Source: Halorussus gelatinilyticus
Lineage (GTDB): Archaea > Halobacteriota > Halobacteria > Halobacteriales > Haladaptataceae
Length of the DNA stretch: 64,000 bases
Direction of reading: 5' to 3'
NCBI RefSeq assembly: GCF_023238445.1
Contig: NZ_CP096658.1
Location: 3,596,001-3,660,000, forward strand
The position numbers and the translations under genes were made by a program. This document shows, piece by piece, positions 17,431 through 25,680 of this stretch. Below the pieces are notes generated by a model that worked only from the letters and a program-made list of their open reading frames with translations, did no database searches and was not told the DNA's origin. Within the stretch, counting starts at the first letter, position 1, and the number at the start of each line of letters is the position of its first letter.

Positions 17431-18801
17431 ATGTCAGAGAAATATCGAACGACGCGACGGGTGTATCTAAAGGGCGCAACGGCCGCGGGGGTGGCCGGAC
17501 TGACCGGACTGTCGGCGTCCGCGGGTGCGGCGCAGGGAGGTCCGATTCAGATGGGGTCGATTCTCCCCATCACGGGCGCACTCAGCGCGTACGGGACCGG
17601 GATGCAGAAGGCCGCGAACCTCGCGGCGCAGAACATCAACGACGCCGGGGGTCCGCTCGGCCGGCAGATCAACATGAACAACGCCGACAGCGAGACCAAG
17701 CCCGCGCGGGCCATCCAGAAGTACAACTCGCTGGTCAACGAGGCGGGCATCATCGGCTTCGTCGGCGCGGCGTCCAGCGGGGTCTCGGTCCCGCTCGCAC
17801 AGAACGTCGCCTCCGATCAGGTTATGCAGATGAGCAACGCCAGCACCTCGCCCGCGCTGGCGCAGATCGGGTACAACGAGGACAAGACGGTCAAGTACTT
17901 CGGCCGGACCGCGCCCAACGACGCCCAGCAGGGCATCGTGATGGGCCGCATCATGAGCGACGACAAGTACATCGGCGCGGACAAGGCGGCGTTCCTCTAC
18001 GTCGACAACCCCTACGGGCAGGGGCTGGCCGAGAAGGCCAGCGCCCAGTTCACCGGCGAGACGACCGCGATGGTCGGTTACAGCAAGCGGTCGAGCGACT
18101 ACACATCGACGCTCGACAAGGTGTTCAACGGAAATCCCGACGCGGTCGGGTTCGTCGGCTATCCCGGCAACGGTCGGACCATCCTCAAGCAGTGGAACAA
18201 CGGCGGCTACGGCGGCGAGTGGGTCCTCAGCGAGGGGCTCAACTCCTCGGAGTTCCTCAGCAGTCTGAGCAACATCACGGCGGGGATGTACCTCGCCTCG
18301 CCCGACCCCGAGCAGACGAAGGGTGCGACCAAGTTCGAGCAGATGATGGGCGACCAGGCGGGCACCCTGTTCGCGCCCCACGCCTACGACGCCCTGTTCC
18401 TTCAGGCGCTGGCCATACAGGCCGCCGGGGAGGCGTCCGGACCGGCCATCGCCAAGAACATCCGCCGCGTCTCGCGGGCCGAAGCCGGAAGCCAAGCAAC
18501 GGCGACCGAGACCACCACGGCCGACATGTCGGGTGGCCAGTCCTCCCCGCCGCAGGGGGACATCGTCACGGTCGACGAGTTCCAGAAGGCCAAGGATCTG
18601 CTGTCGAACGGCCAGGACATCAACTACCAGGGCGCGTCCAGCCCCGTCAATCTCAACGAGCAGCTGGAACCGCTCAACCAGTTCGCCATCATGCAGGTGC
18701 AGGACGACGGTTCGACGAAGGTCCTGGAGACGATTCCGCGGAGCTTCTTCCGGGGCAAACTCGGCGAAGGCGGCTCAGGGACGACCACGACACAAGGATA
18801 G
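17431..18801 (+). CDS. branched-chain amino acid ABC transporter, binding protein without lipobox
   Basis: 456-residue paralogue of the preceding gene, with long shared blocks (PIQMGSILPITG, AASSGVSVPLA, NNGGYGGEWVLSEGLN, DINYQGASSPV). Its Tat signal (TTRRVYLKGATAAGVAGL) ends in SASAGAAQGG with no lipobox cysteine, so the mature protein should be released or held by other means. It carries a roughly 30-residue Thr/Ser/Gly-rich insertion (about 350-380: QATATETTTADMSGGQSSPP) that the lipoprotein lacks. It may serve the same permease with a different ligand, or act as a soluble scavenger. Confidence 0.87.
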   Translation: MSEKYRTTRRVYLKGATAAGVAGLTGLSASAGAAQGGPIQMGSILPITGALSAYGTGMQKAANLAAQNINDAGGPLGRQINMNNADSETKPARAIQKYNSLVNEAGIIGFVGAASSGVSVPLAQNVASDQVMQMSNASTSPALAQIGYNEDKTVKYFGRTAPNDAQQGIVMGRIMSDDKYIGADKAAFLYVDNPYGQGLAEKASAQFTGETTAMVGYSKRSSDYTSTLDKVFNGNPDAVGFVGYPGNGRTILKQWNNGGYGGEWVLSEGLNSSEFLSSLSNITAGMYLASPDPEQTKGATKFEQMMGDQAGTLFAPHAYDALFLQALAIQAAGEASGPAIAKNIRRVSRAEAGSQATATETTTADMSGGQSSPPQGDIVTVDEFQKAKDLLSNGQDINYQGASSPVNLNEQLEPLNQFAIMQVQDDGSTKVLETIPRSFFRGKLGEGGSGTTTTQG

Positions 18802-19065
18802 CAACTGAATTCATCGCAGATTTTTACGCGAACTCGACGATCCGCCAGCCGACGCGACCTCGGTGGGTCGAAACGGGGCGATCAGCGGCACCGGACGGTA
18901 GGTGAGACGAAGGTCGAGGTGGGAAGCCGTGACGAACTCGAACCGGACGTCTCGCGCGGCTCCGCCCGAGGGCAGTCCATGCGTGCTGTGGGACCGCCAC
19001 TCCGACCCGAGAGCTGAGCCACTGCTACGGGACGGGGTAGCGAGCGAAAAGAAACTGGAACGTCG

Positions 19066-19812
19066 TCAGTCGTCAGTCGCGGCCTCGCCGGTCTCGCCAG
19101 CGTCGCCGCCAGCACCGAGGTAGAGTTCCGTGACCTCGTCGTTGTCGAGCAGGGCCTCGCCCGTGTCCTCGAAGCGGTTCTCGCCCATCTCCAGTACGTA
19201 GCCTCGGTCGGAGTTCCGCAGGGCTTTCCGGGCGTTCTGTTCGACCATCAGGATGGCCGTGCCCGACTCGTTGATCTCGATTATCTTCTCGAACACCTCG
19301 TCCACGAGGTCCGGCGCGAGTCCGGCGCTCGGTTCGTCCACCAGCATCAGGTCCGGGTCCACCATCAGCCCGCGGCCCATCGCCAGCATCTGCTGTTGGC
19401 CGCCGGACATGGTTCCGGCCTTCTGGTTCTGGCGCTCTTCGAGAATCGGGAAACGGTCGAACACCTCTTGGAGGGCGTCCTCGGGCATCGAGTCGAGGAT
19501 GTACGCGCCCATCTCCAAGTTCTCCCGGACGGTGAGGTTCGGGAAGACGTTGTCCACCTGCGGGACGTAGCACATCCCCTCGCGGGTGATCTCGTCCGGA
19601 CGGAGGTCGGTGATGTCCGCGCCGTCGAAGTTCACCGACCCGTCCCAGCAGTCGATGAGACCGAAGACAGCCTTCATGAAGGTGGACTTCCCGGCCCCGT
19701 TCGGGCCGATGATGCAGACGATTTCGTCGTCGCTCACGTCCATCGACACGCCGTGAAGGATTTGGGCGTCGCCGTACCCCGAGACGATGTCGTGGGCTTC
19801 GAGTAGCGCCAT
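19066..19812 (-). CDS. livF: LivF-type ABC transporter ATPase
   Basis: 248-residue ATPase of normal size for LivF. It has Walker A GPNGAGKST, Q-loop YVPQVDNVFPNLTVRENL, signature MSGGQQQML, Walker B LMLVDEPSAGLAP and the glutamine-type H-loop region LMVEQNARKAL common in LivF. The acidic Gly/Glu-rich tail is a halophilic extension. It starts 3 nt after the livG stop and ends the livHMGF operon. Unlike its three partner genes it carries no insertion. Confidence 0.93.
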   Translation of the reverse strand: MALLEAHDIVSGYGDAQILHGVSMDVSDDEIVCIIGPNGAGKSTFMKAVFGLIDCWDGSVNFDGADITDLRPDEITREGMCYVPQVDNVFPNLTVRENLEMGAYILDSMPEDALQEVFDRFPILEERQNQKAGTMSGGQQQMLAMGRGLMVDPDLMLVDEPSAGLAPDLVDEVFEKIIEINESGTAILMVEQNARKALRNSDRGYVLEMGENRFEDTGEALLDNDEVTELYLGAGGDAGETGEAATDD

Positions 19813-19815
19813 CGA

Positions 19816-20820
19816 TTATCCCCCCAGATAGGCGTCCACAACTCGCTGGTCGTTCTGTACCTCCTCGGGCGTGCCTTGCATCAGCTTCTTTCCTTGGTCC
19901 ATGACGATAATCGTGTCCGAGAGGTTCATGATGACCTCCATGTCGTGTTCGACGATGCAGAACGTGTAACCCTGCTCGCGCAGGTTCTCGATGCGTTCGA
20001 GCAACTTCTCGGTCAGCGCGGGGTTGACCCCGGCAACCGGTTCGTCCAGCAGGATGAGGTCCGGGTCGGTCATCAGCACGCGCCCGAGTTCCAGCAGTTT
20101 GCGCTGGCCGCCCGAGAGGTTGCCGGCGTACTCGTTGGTGAGGTGGTCGATTTCGAGGAACTCCAGCATCTCGACGGCGCGCTCGCGCACGTCGTCCTCC
20201 TCGTCTTCGACCGCGCCGCGACGGAACCACGCGTTGGTGAGACTCTCGCCGCGCTGGTCCTGGGGCGCGAGCATCAGGTTCTCCAACACGGTCAGCCCCT
20301 GTAGCTCGCGAGTCAACTGGAACGTCCGCGAGAGACCTTCCTGCGAGACCCGGAACGGGCGCTTGTTCTTGACGTCGAGGTAGTCGTTCTTGACCTTCTC
20401 CTCGGCCCGATAGACGCCCGCACCGAGTCCCGCGCCGACGAGCGCCGCGCCACCGGTCGCGAGCGTCGAGACGCCCGCGGAGGCCGCGGCAGCGAGCCCG
20501 ATACCGCCGAAGGTCATCCCGGACGCGCTCATCCAGATGCCCTGCTCGGTGCCGCTCGGGCGCATGATGTCTTGGAGGTCGGTGCCGCGGTAGCGAACTT
20601 CCCCGCCGTCGGGTTCGTAGAAGCCGCTGATGAGGTTGAACGTCGTCGTCTTCCCGGCACCGTTCGGGCCGATGAGGCCCGTGACAGTGCCCTCCTCGAC
20701 CTCGAAGGTCGCGCCGTCCACGGCGGTAATCCCGCCGAACGTCTTGCGCAGGCCCTCGACTTCGAGTATCGCTTCGCCGGTTCCGTGGGTTCGTTCTTCG
20801 GATTCGACTGTCTCGCTCAT
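19816..20820 (-). CDS. livG: LivG-type ABC ATPase with a glycine/alanine-rich insertion
   Basis: 334 residues; a standard LivG is about 250-260. Walker A GPNGAGKT (51-58), signature LSGGQR (235-240), Walker B LILLDEP (255-261) and H-loop His292 are intact. Between the G-F-Y-E-P segment (67-70) and RTFQ (165-168), which lie about 30 residues apart in ordinary LivG proteins, there is extra sequence of roughly 65 residues (about 88-158). It includes a hydrophobic Gly/Ala stretch (GGIGLAAAASAGVSTLATGG) and a basic segment. The ATG at 20820 overlaps the livM stop as ATGA. A far longer frame upstream is a shadow of livM. Confidence 0.9.
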   Translation of the reverse strand: MSETVESEERTHGTGEAILEVEGLRKTFGGITAVDGATFEVEEGTVTGLIGPNGAGKTTTFNLISGFYEPDGGEVRYRGTDLQDIMRPSGTEQGIWMSASGMTFGGIGLAAAASAGVSTLATGGAALVGAGLGAGVYRAEEKVKNDYLDVKNKRPFRVSQEGLSRTFQLTRELQGLTVLENLMLAPQDQRGESLTNAWFRRGAVEDEEDDVRERAVEMLEFLEIDHLTNEYAGNLSGGQRKLLELGRVLMTDPDLILLDEPVAGVNPALTEKLLERIENLREQGYTFCIVEHDMEVIMNLSDTIIVMDQGKKLMQGTPEEVQNDQRVVDAYLGG

Positions 20821-22751
20821 TCTTCGGCCACCTCCGCGACGGTTCGTTTCTCGCCCCACAGCCCTTCGGGGCGGTAGTAGAGGATGATGATGAGCAGGGC
20901 ACCGATGAACGCCAACCGGAGCGCCTGCACCGACGAGCGCGCCGCCGTCGGGAAGAACCCGGCGATGTCGGCGGTCGCCTTCTGGAACGCCCAGTAGATG
21001 GTCGCGCCCAGAATCATCCCCTTGTTGTTCGCCGTGCCGCCGATGATGAGCGCGAGGAACGCGATGAACGTCACTCGCGGCGCGAACATCGTGTGGACCA
21101 GACTCTGGAAGTAGATGGCGGTCAGGCCGCCGGCGAATCCGGCGAGCGCCGACCCGAGCATCATGCTCTGGACCTTGTAGGCGAACGTGTTCTTGCCCAG
21201 CGAGGTCGCCACGTCCTCGTCCTCGTGGATGGCCTTCAGCACCCGGCCGAACGGCGATTCGACCGTGATCTCCGCGAGGTAGTAGAGCATCCCGAGCGAC
21301 GCCAGCGTCAGCACCAGCAGGAACCGCGCGTAATCGAACTCCGCGGTCCCGCTTTGGAACTTCAACAGCCACAGCAGGTTCTGAATCGTGTTGTCCACGA
21401 CCGCTCCCACGCCGTTGCGCTGGAACGGGACGATGCTGGCCATCACGAAGTACCGGATGGCGAACAGCCAGATGGCACCGACGCCGACGATGCGAACGAA
21501 CTCGACGCCCGACCCGAACCGACTCCAGTTCGACCCGACGTAGTAGACGCCGTAGAGGAACGCGACGAGCATCCCCATCGTGACGAACAGGCCGATACTG
21601 CTCATCGCGTCGCCAGACCCGCCGCCCAACACGATGAGCGGCGCGAAACACGCGACGAACACGATAGCGAGCGCGAACGAGACGCCGAAGTCCCGGCCCG
21701 ACAGGTCGCTGTACTTGCGGACGACCGCGACCGCGCCGAATATCCACGTGAACAGCGAGATGGCCGCGAGGAAGACGAACGCGACCATCGGCGAGTCGCC
21801 CGCGACGAACGCCGCGCCGAAGGCGGCCGCGGCCGTAATCGCGCCGGCCATCGGCGCGTACCGCCGGTTCGCGCCGTAGAAGCCCGTGGTAATCGCCGCG
21901 AAGACGACCAGCCCGAACAGCCAGTCGAGGTTCACGCCGAACAGCGTCCACCACTCGAAGGCCTGCCACGCGACGACGCCGGCCGCGAGACCGAAGAGCG
22001 CGCCCCCGCCGAGCAGGAGTTTCTGTTCGGACTCGCTGGTCTCCGTCCGGGAGCGACGCGCGGCGACGTAGCCGACGCCGAGCGTCGTCAACGCGAGCAG
22101 GCCATCGACGACCCACCCGCCGACGCCGGGCGTGCCCGAGATGGTGCGGCCCGCGGCGACGCCGCCGTCGGTGGCTTTCGCTTCGCTCGCTCCGCCGCCG
22201 TCGGCCGACACCTCGGTCTCGCGCTCGGTGCCGACCTGCGCGAGCAGGAACGTCGCCACCGTCCAGAGGACGAGGACGACGAACCCGAGGAGCGCGGCGG
22301 CCGCGAGGGTGTCGGCGGGCAGCGGGAAGTGGTCGCGGAACGGTTGGCTGAACCCGCGGAGCGACCCCGGCCCGTTCGCCAGCCAGCCTTCGGACTGGAC
22401 GACGCGTTTCAGGATGACCGAGATTCCCAGCACCGCGATAGCCAGATAGTCCTCCCGGAGTCGGATCGCCGGGAGCGCGACCAGCATGCCGAGCAGGCCG
22501 GCGGCCAGCGTCCCGACCGCGATGGCCGGGAGCCACGGCCAGTTCCACCCGAGGATGTACGTGGCGAACTGTTGGGTGCTGGCGGGTGGGAGGACCAGCA
22601 GCGCGGTGACGTACGCACCGACCAGATAGAACGCCACGTGGCCGATGTCCAACAGTCCGGTGTAGCCGAATTTGATGTTCAGTCCGAGGGCGAGTATCGC
22701 GTAGATGCCCACGATGATGCCGAGCGAGACGAGGCTGGAGGACAGCGCCAT
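20817..22751 (-). CDS. livM: LivM-type ABC permease, enlarged
   Basis: 644 residues against roughly 300-430 for usual LivM. The N-terminal 125 residues are ordinary (LGLNIKFGYTGLLDIGHVAFYLVGAY). The C-terminal 170 residues are also ordinary, with the ATPase-coupling stretch SPFGRVLKAIHEDEDVATSLGKN. Between them lies about 330 residues of extra, mostly hydrophobic sequence with perhaps eight additional membrane helices and a Ser/Thr/Glu loop (about 175-205). The core motifs argue for a working permease. It overlaps livG by ATGA and starts close to the livH stop. The joins are in frame with no sign of a frameshift. Confidence 0.88.
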   Translation of the reverse strand: MALSSSLVSLGIIVGIYAILALGLNIKFGYTGLLDIGHVAFYLVGAYVTALLVLPPASTQQFATYILGWNWPWLPAIAVGTLAAGLLGMLVALPAIRLREDYLAIAVLGISVILKRVVQSEGWLANGPGSLRGFSQPFRDHFPLPADTLAAAALLGFVVLVLWTVATFLLAQVGTERETEVSADGGGASEAKATDGGVAAGRTISGTPGVGGWVVDGLLALTTLGVGYVAARRSRTETSESEQKLLLGGGALFGLAAGVVAWQAFEWWTLFGVNLDWLFGLVVFAAITTGFYGANRRYAPMAGAITAAAAFGAAFVAGDSPMVAFVFLAAISLFTWIFGAVAVVRKYSDLSGRDFGVSFALAIVFVACFAPLIVLGGGSGDAMSSIGLFVTMGMLVAFLYGVYYVGSNWSRFGSGVEFVRIVGVGAIWLFAIRYFVMASIVPFQRNGVGAVVDNTIQNLLWLLKFQSGTAEFDYARFLLVLTLASLGMLYYLAEITVESPFGRVLKAIHEDEDVATSLGKNTFAYKVQSMMLGSALAGFAGGLTAIYFQSLVHTMFAPRVTFIAFLALIIGGTANNKGMILGATIYWAFQKATADIAGFFPTAARSSVQALRLAFIGALLIIILYYRPEGLWGEKRTVAEVAEE

Positions 22752-22752
22752 C

Positions 22753-24198
22753 TCAGCTACCCCCCGTGATGCCTTCCGGCTTGACTAGCAACACGACGAA
22801 CAGGATGGCGAACGCGATGGGGATGCGGTACGTCGAACCGATGTTCGGAATCGCGTAGATGCCCACGTCCATCGACAGCCCGACGATGTAGCTCCCGAGA
22901 ATCGCGCCGTACACCGACTGGAGACCGCCGAGGATGACCCCGGCGAACATCGGGAGCAACAGGAAGAATCCCATGTTGACCGTCAGTTGGCTGAACAGCA
23001 CGCCGAGCATCACGCCGCCGACCGCGGCGAACGCCCCGGCGATGATCCACGTCGCCATCATCACGCGGTCGGTGTTGATGCCCGTAATCTTCGCGAGGTC
23101 GATGTTGTCGCTGGACGCCCGCATCGCCTTCCCGAGTTTGGTCTCCTGCAACAGGAAGTGGAGCAGTGCCATCATCGCGATGGCGATGAAGAACACCGAC
23201 GCCCGCATCAGCGACAGGCGGATGCGAGTCGAGAACGCCGACGAGTCGGGCACCGACCCGCCGCCCGAGAGAGCGAACAGGAGCGCGACGAACGTCACGA
23301 CGCCGCCGACGGCCGCGGCGAGTTTCGGGCCGACGGTGTGGCTCGTGCCGTAGCCCTCCGCGCCGCCGCTCCGCCAGCGGTAGAGCGCGGCGGCGACTCC
23401 GACGGTCAGGACGACCAGCGCGACGAGCGCGAGCCACGAGTAGGCCGCGGTGAACATCGCTTGGTCGGGTTCCGGCCCGGTGTCGATGACGTGCAGGCTC
23501 AGGCCGCTCCCGGTGACGTAGAAGTCGAAGAACTTCGCCGCCGAAAGGCCAACGTCGTAGCCGAAGACGGTGCCGACCTGCGGGACGACGTAGGTCCGGA
23601 CCTGTCCGCCGTAGAACGCCTGCGTGCCGAATCGAAGCACGAACGAGAGGCCGAGGGTGACGATGAGCATCGTCGCCAGCGAGGCGTCTTTCGCGCGGAA
23701 CTTCTGGAAGATGACTTTTTCGAGGAACGGTGCGATCCACGCCAGCATCAGAGCCGAGAGCAGCAGTCCGGCCCAAATCGACGGGAATCCGAGCGTGACG
23801 ACGACGCCCAGCGCCGCGGCGGCGACCGCGTGGACGCCGAGGGCGAGCGCCGGACTGGGGTCGCCGGGCCACCACGACCCCTTCAACGCCGGTAATCCGC
23901 CGAGTAAGTACACCGCGGCGAGCACCGACCCCGCGGCCAGCACGAAGAGGATGGCCATCCCGACGCCGGTGAGTTCGCGGGTCGCCGCCTCGGTGAACAG
24001 TTCGAACACCGGTACGGTCGTCGGTTTGTTGACGAACAGCGCCATGTACGCCCCGAGCATGAGGAGTTCGCCGTGCGCGAAGTTCGGGACCTCGGCGATG
24101 TTGTACACCAGTGCGAGTCCGATAGCGCCCAGTGCGACGATGCTCCCGGTGACGAGACCGGTCATAATCGCGTTGGCCAACCCGGTACTAGGTGGCAC
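22753..24198 (-). CDS. livH: LivH-type ABC permease, enlarged
   Basis: 481 residues from the GTG at 24198; standard LivH is about 290-310. Core LivH sequences are present (VYNIAEVPNFAHGELLMLGAY, then ETKLGKAMRASSDNIDLAKITGIN, the ATPase-contacting loop). Extra hydrophobic segments fall after the second helix (about 75-140) and in the middle (about 190-325). GTG 24198 is favoured over GTG 24228 because the TATA box at 24237-24243 places the transcript near 24213 and a GAGGTG Shine-Dalgarno lies 7 nt upstream of 24198. ATG 24165 is another option but would clip the first helix. First gene of livHMGF. Confidence 0.87.
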   Translation of the reverse strand: MPPSTGLANAIMTGLVTGSIVALGAIGLALVYNIAEVPNFAHGELLMLGAYMALFVNKPTTVPVFELFTEAATRELTGVGMAILFVLAAGSVLAAVYLLGGLPALKGSWWPGDPSPALALGVHAVAAAALGVVVTLGFPSIWAGLLLSALMLAWIAPFLEKVIFQKFRAKDASLATMLIVTLGLSFVLRFGTQAFYGGQVRTYVVPQVGTVFGYDVGLSAAKFFDFYVTGSGLSLHVIDTGPEPDQAMFTAAYSWLALVALVVLTVGVAAALYRWRSGGAEGYGTSHTVGPKLAAAVGGVVTFVALLFALSGGGSVPDSSAFSTRIRLSLMRASVFFIAIAMMALLHFLLQETKLGKAMRASSDNIDLAKITGINTDRVMMATWIIAGAFAAVGGVMLGVLFSQLTVNMGFFLLLPMFAGVILGGLQSVYGAILGSYIVGLSMDVGIYAIPNIGSTYRIPIAFAILFVVLLVKPEGITGGS

Positions 24199-24205
24199 GC
24201 GGAAC

Positions 24206-24243
24206 CACCTCGCATGTCTGCTTGTCACAACCTACCATATAAC
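24206..24243 (-). promoter_or_regulatory. livH promoter and ribosome binding site
   Basis: Minus-strand GTTATAT at 24237-24243 (TATA box), and GAGGTG at 24206-24211 ahead of GTG 24198. A short leader with a Shine-Dalgarno site contrasts with the leaderless binding-protein genes. Confidence 0.55.
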
Positions 24244-24354
24244 GTATCTCGCAAGCCCGACCTATTTGTGTCTTGCGCTTTTTCACACTCGCGTTCCGAC
24301 CGGATACGGTTCGCTCGTCGCGGCGACGTGTGAGGGTCGAGCGGCCGGCCTCGC

Positions 24355-24984
24355 CTACACTTCCCGGCAGTCCGCACAGATGAGTTGGCCGTTGACGTTG
24401 GCGAGTTCCCGACTCAGCGTTCCGCAGGTCTCGCAAATGCTCCGGTCGGAGTACTCACCGTGGTCGCCGTTCTCGCCGACTGTCTCGGTCGGGTCCGAGG
24501 GTCGGTCGCCGGTCATCGGGTCGCCGCCCATCCGGTCGTCTGCCATCGGGCCACCGCCGGTCACGTCGCGGGCCGAGTCGCCGCGGACCGACGGGACGCC
24601 GGACAGCGACGCCGACGCCGAAATCACGTCGCGCTCCGAGAGGACGCCGACGAGTTCGTCGCCGTTGGTGACCAACAGTCGCCGGATGTCCTCGCGAGAC
24701 ATCGTGCCCGCGGCGTCCGAGAGTTCGCGTTCGGCGTCCACCGAGACGACGGGTTCGGACATCACCGCCGACACCTCCGTCTCGGCCGGTTCGCCCTCCT
24801 CGGCGACGAGCGCCAACACGTCGGATTCGGTCATGATGCCCACCGGTTCGCTCCCCCGGAGAACGACCACGCACCCCGTTCCCTCCTCGTTCATGAGTCT
24901 CACCGCTCCGAGAACCGTATCCGACTCGCTGACGCCCACGTAGTCTCGGGTCATCACGTCCCGGACGGTCACTTCGCCTTCCAT
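24355..24984 (-). CDS. CBS-pair protein with C-terminal zinc ribbon
   Basis: 209 residues. Two CBS motifs (TVRDVMTRDYVGVSESDTVLGAV... and VSAVMSEPVVSVDAERELSDAA...) form one Bateman module that typically binds adenylates. A flexible Gly/Asp/Met-rich linker (about 130-170) follows, then a C-terminal zinc ribbon with CETCG and CADC. It is probably a ligand-sensing regulator, but the partner is unknown. Immediately upstream on its strand is an ACTTTTTAG TATA-like element. The neighbouring livH gene is separately transcribed. Confidence 0.85.
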   Translation of the reverse strand: MEGEVTVRDVMTRDYVGVSESDTVLGAVRLMNEEGTGCVVVLRGSEPVGIMTESDVLALVAEEGEPAETEVSAVMSEPVVSVDAERELSDAAGTMSREDIRRLLVTNGDELVGVLSERDVISASASLSGVPSVRGDSARDVTGGGPMADDRMGGDPMTGDRPSDPTETVGENGDHGEYSDRSICETCGTLSRELANVNGQLICADCREV

Positions 24985-25248
24985 GTGCGAAAGATTGCCA
25001 TAGGTTCTCTAAAAAGTATCCCCGGCAAGTTTATGCGTGTAAGAAACCTACGTTAGAGGTTATCTGTCTAACGACCGTTTTTACGCTCGACTCGACGACG
25101 AATTACCAGCGGGGAGCGAGGTCGGTCCGGGGGTTCGCACGGCGATATCGGACGTGGCGCTCCGCGAACCGTCGGCGACTATCGAGACGCGCTCGACTCG
25201 ACCCAACTCCGCGATGCGCTCGACTCATGTTTTCTTCCGGGCGCGTGC

Positions 25249-25507
25249 GGGCGCGTCGCCTACGGACGACGCGCCCACCGCGCGAGGTCGTCGTGAACGG
25301 ACGTGAACGACGTCTCCGAAAATCTCCGATTTTCGGGATGTGGCGAATCGATGATTCGCAACAGCTCGGAAGATACGGGGTGTCCTCCGGTGGCCGAGTA
25401 GCGCAGTGAAACGAGCAACGCAGATGGGTAGGGAGGCGCGAGGCCTGCGGTCGCGGTGCGATGCTGTGCGGTCGCGGTGTCGTGTGGGCTGATTTGCTCA
25501 AACCGGA
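25249..25507 (-). repeat. dispersed intergenic repeat, copy A (core plus two hairpins)
   Basis: Read on the minus strand, it begins TTGAGCAA, continues with ACCGCACAGCATCGCACC and CCTCCCTACCC...TGCGTTGCTCG, and ends with two perfect hairpins. The first has a 9-bp stem (25316-25336, arms CCGAAAATC/GATTTTCGG). The second has a 10-bp stem (25249-25276, arms GGGCGCGTCG/CGACGCGCCC). The core is shared with copies B (27057-27332) and C (50574-50760). Open frames here (for example 25103-25561) are Arg/Ser/Pro-rich and I judge them spurious. The rest of 24985-25680 holds no supported gene. Confidence 0.65.
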
Positions 25508-25680
25508 TTCGCTTCCTCCGGTCCAGTTCGAACCTCGCACTCTCCCGTTCGAATCTCGCACTCTCGGTCAAGTTTGACTCTCGGCCCGTCACCGACGCTA
25601 CACTCGTTACAGCAATACAGGGGTTTCTCTACCGATTCTTTAGACACCGAAAAGACATCTGCACGAGCCTCTAAACCGCG

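Noticed and set aside
24226-24228. GTG at 24228 as livH start
   Set aside because: It lies only about 10 nt after the TATA box and so upstream of the likely transcript start; GTG 24198 has a Shine-Dalgarno site.
25103-25561. 152-residue frame over repeat copy A
   Set aside because: Arg/Ser/Pro-rich, overlaps the hairpins, and similar spurious frames arise from copies B and C. I treat the DNA as a repeat, not a gene.
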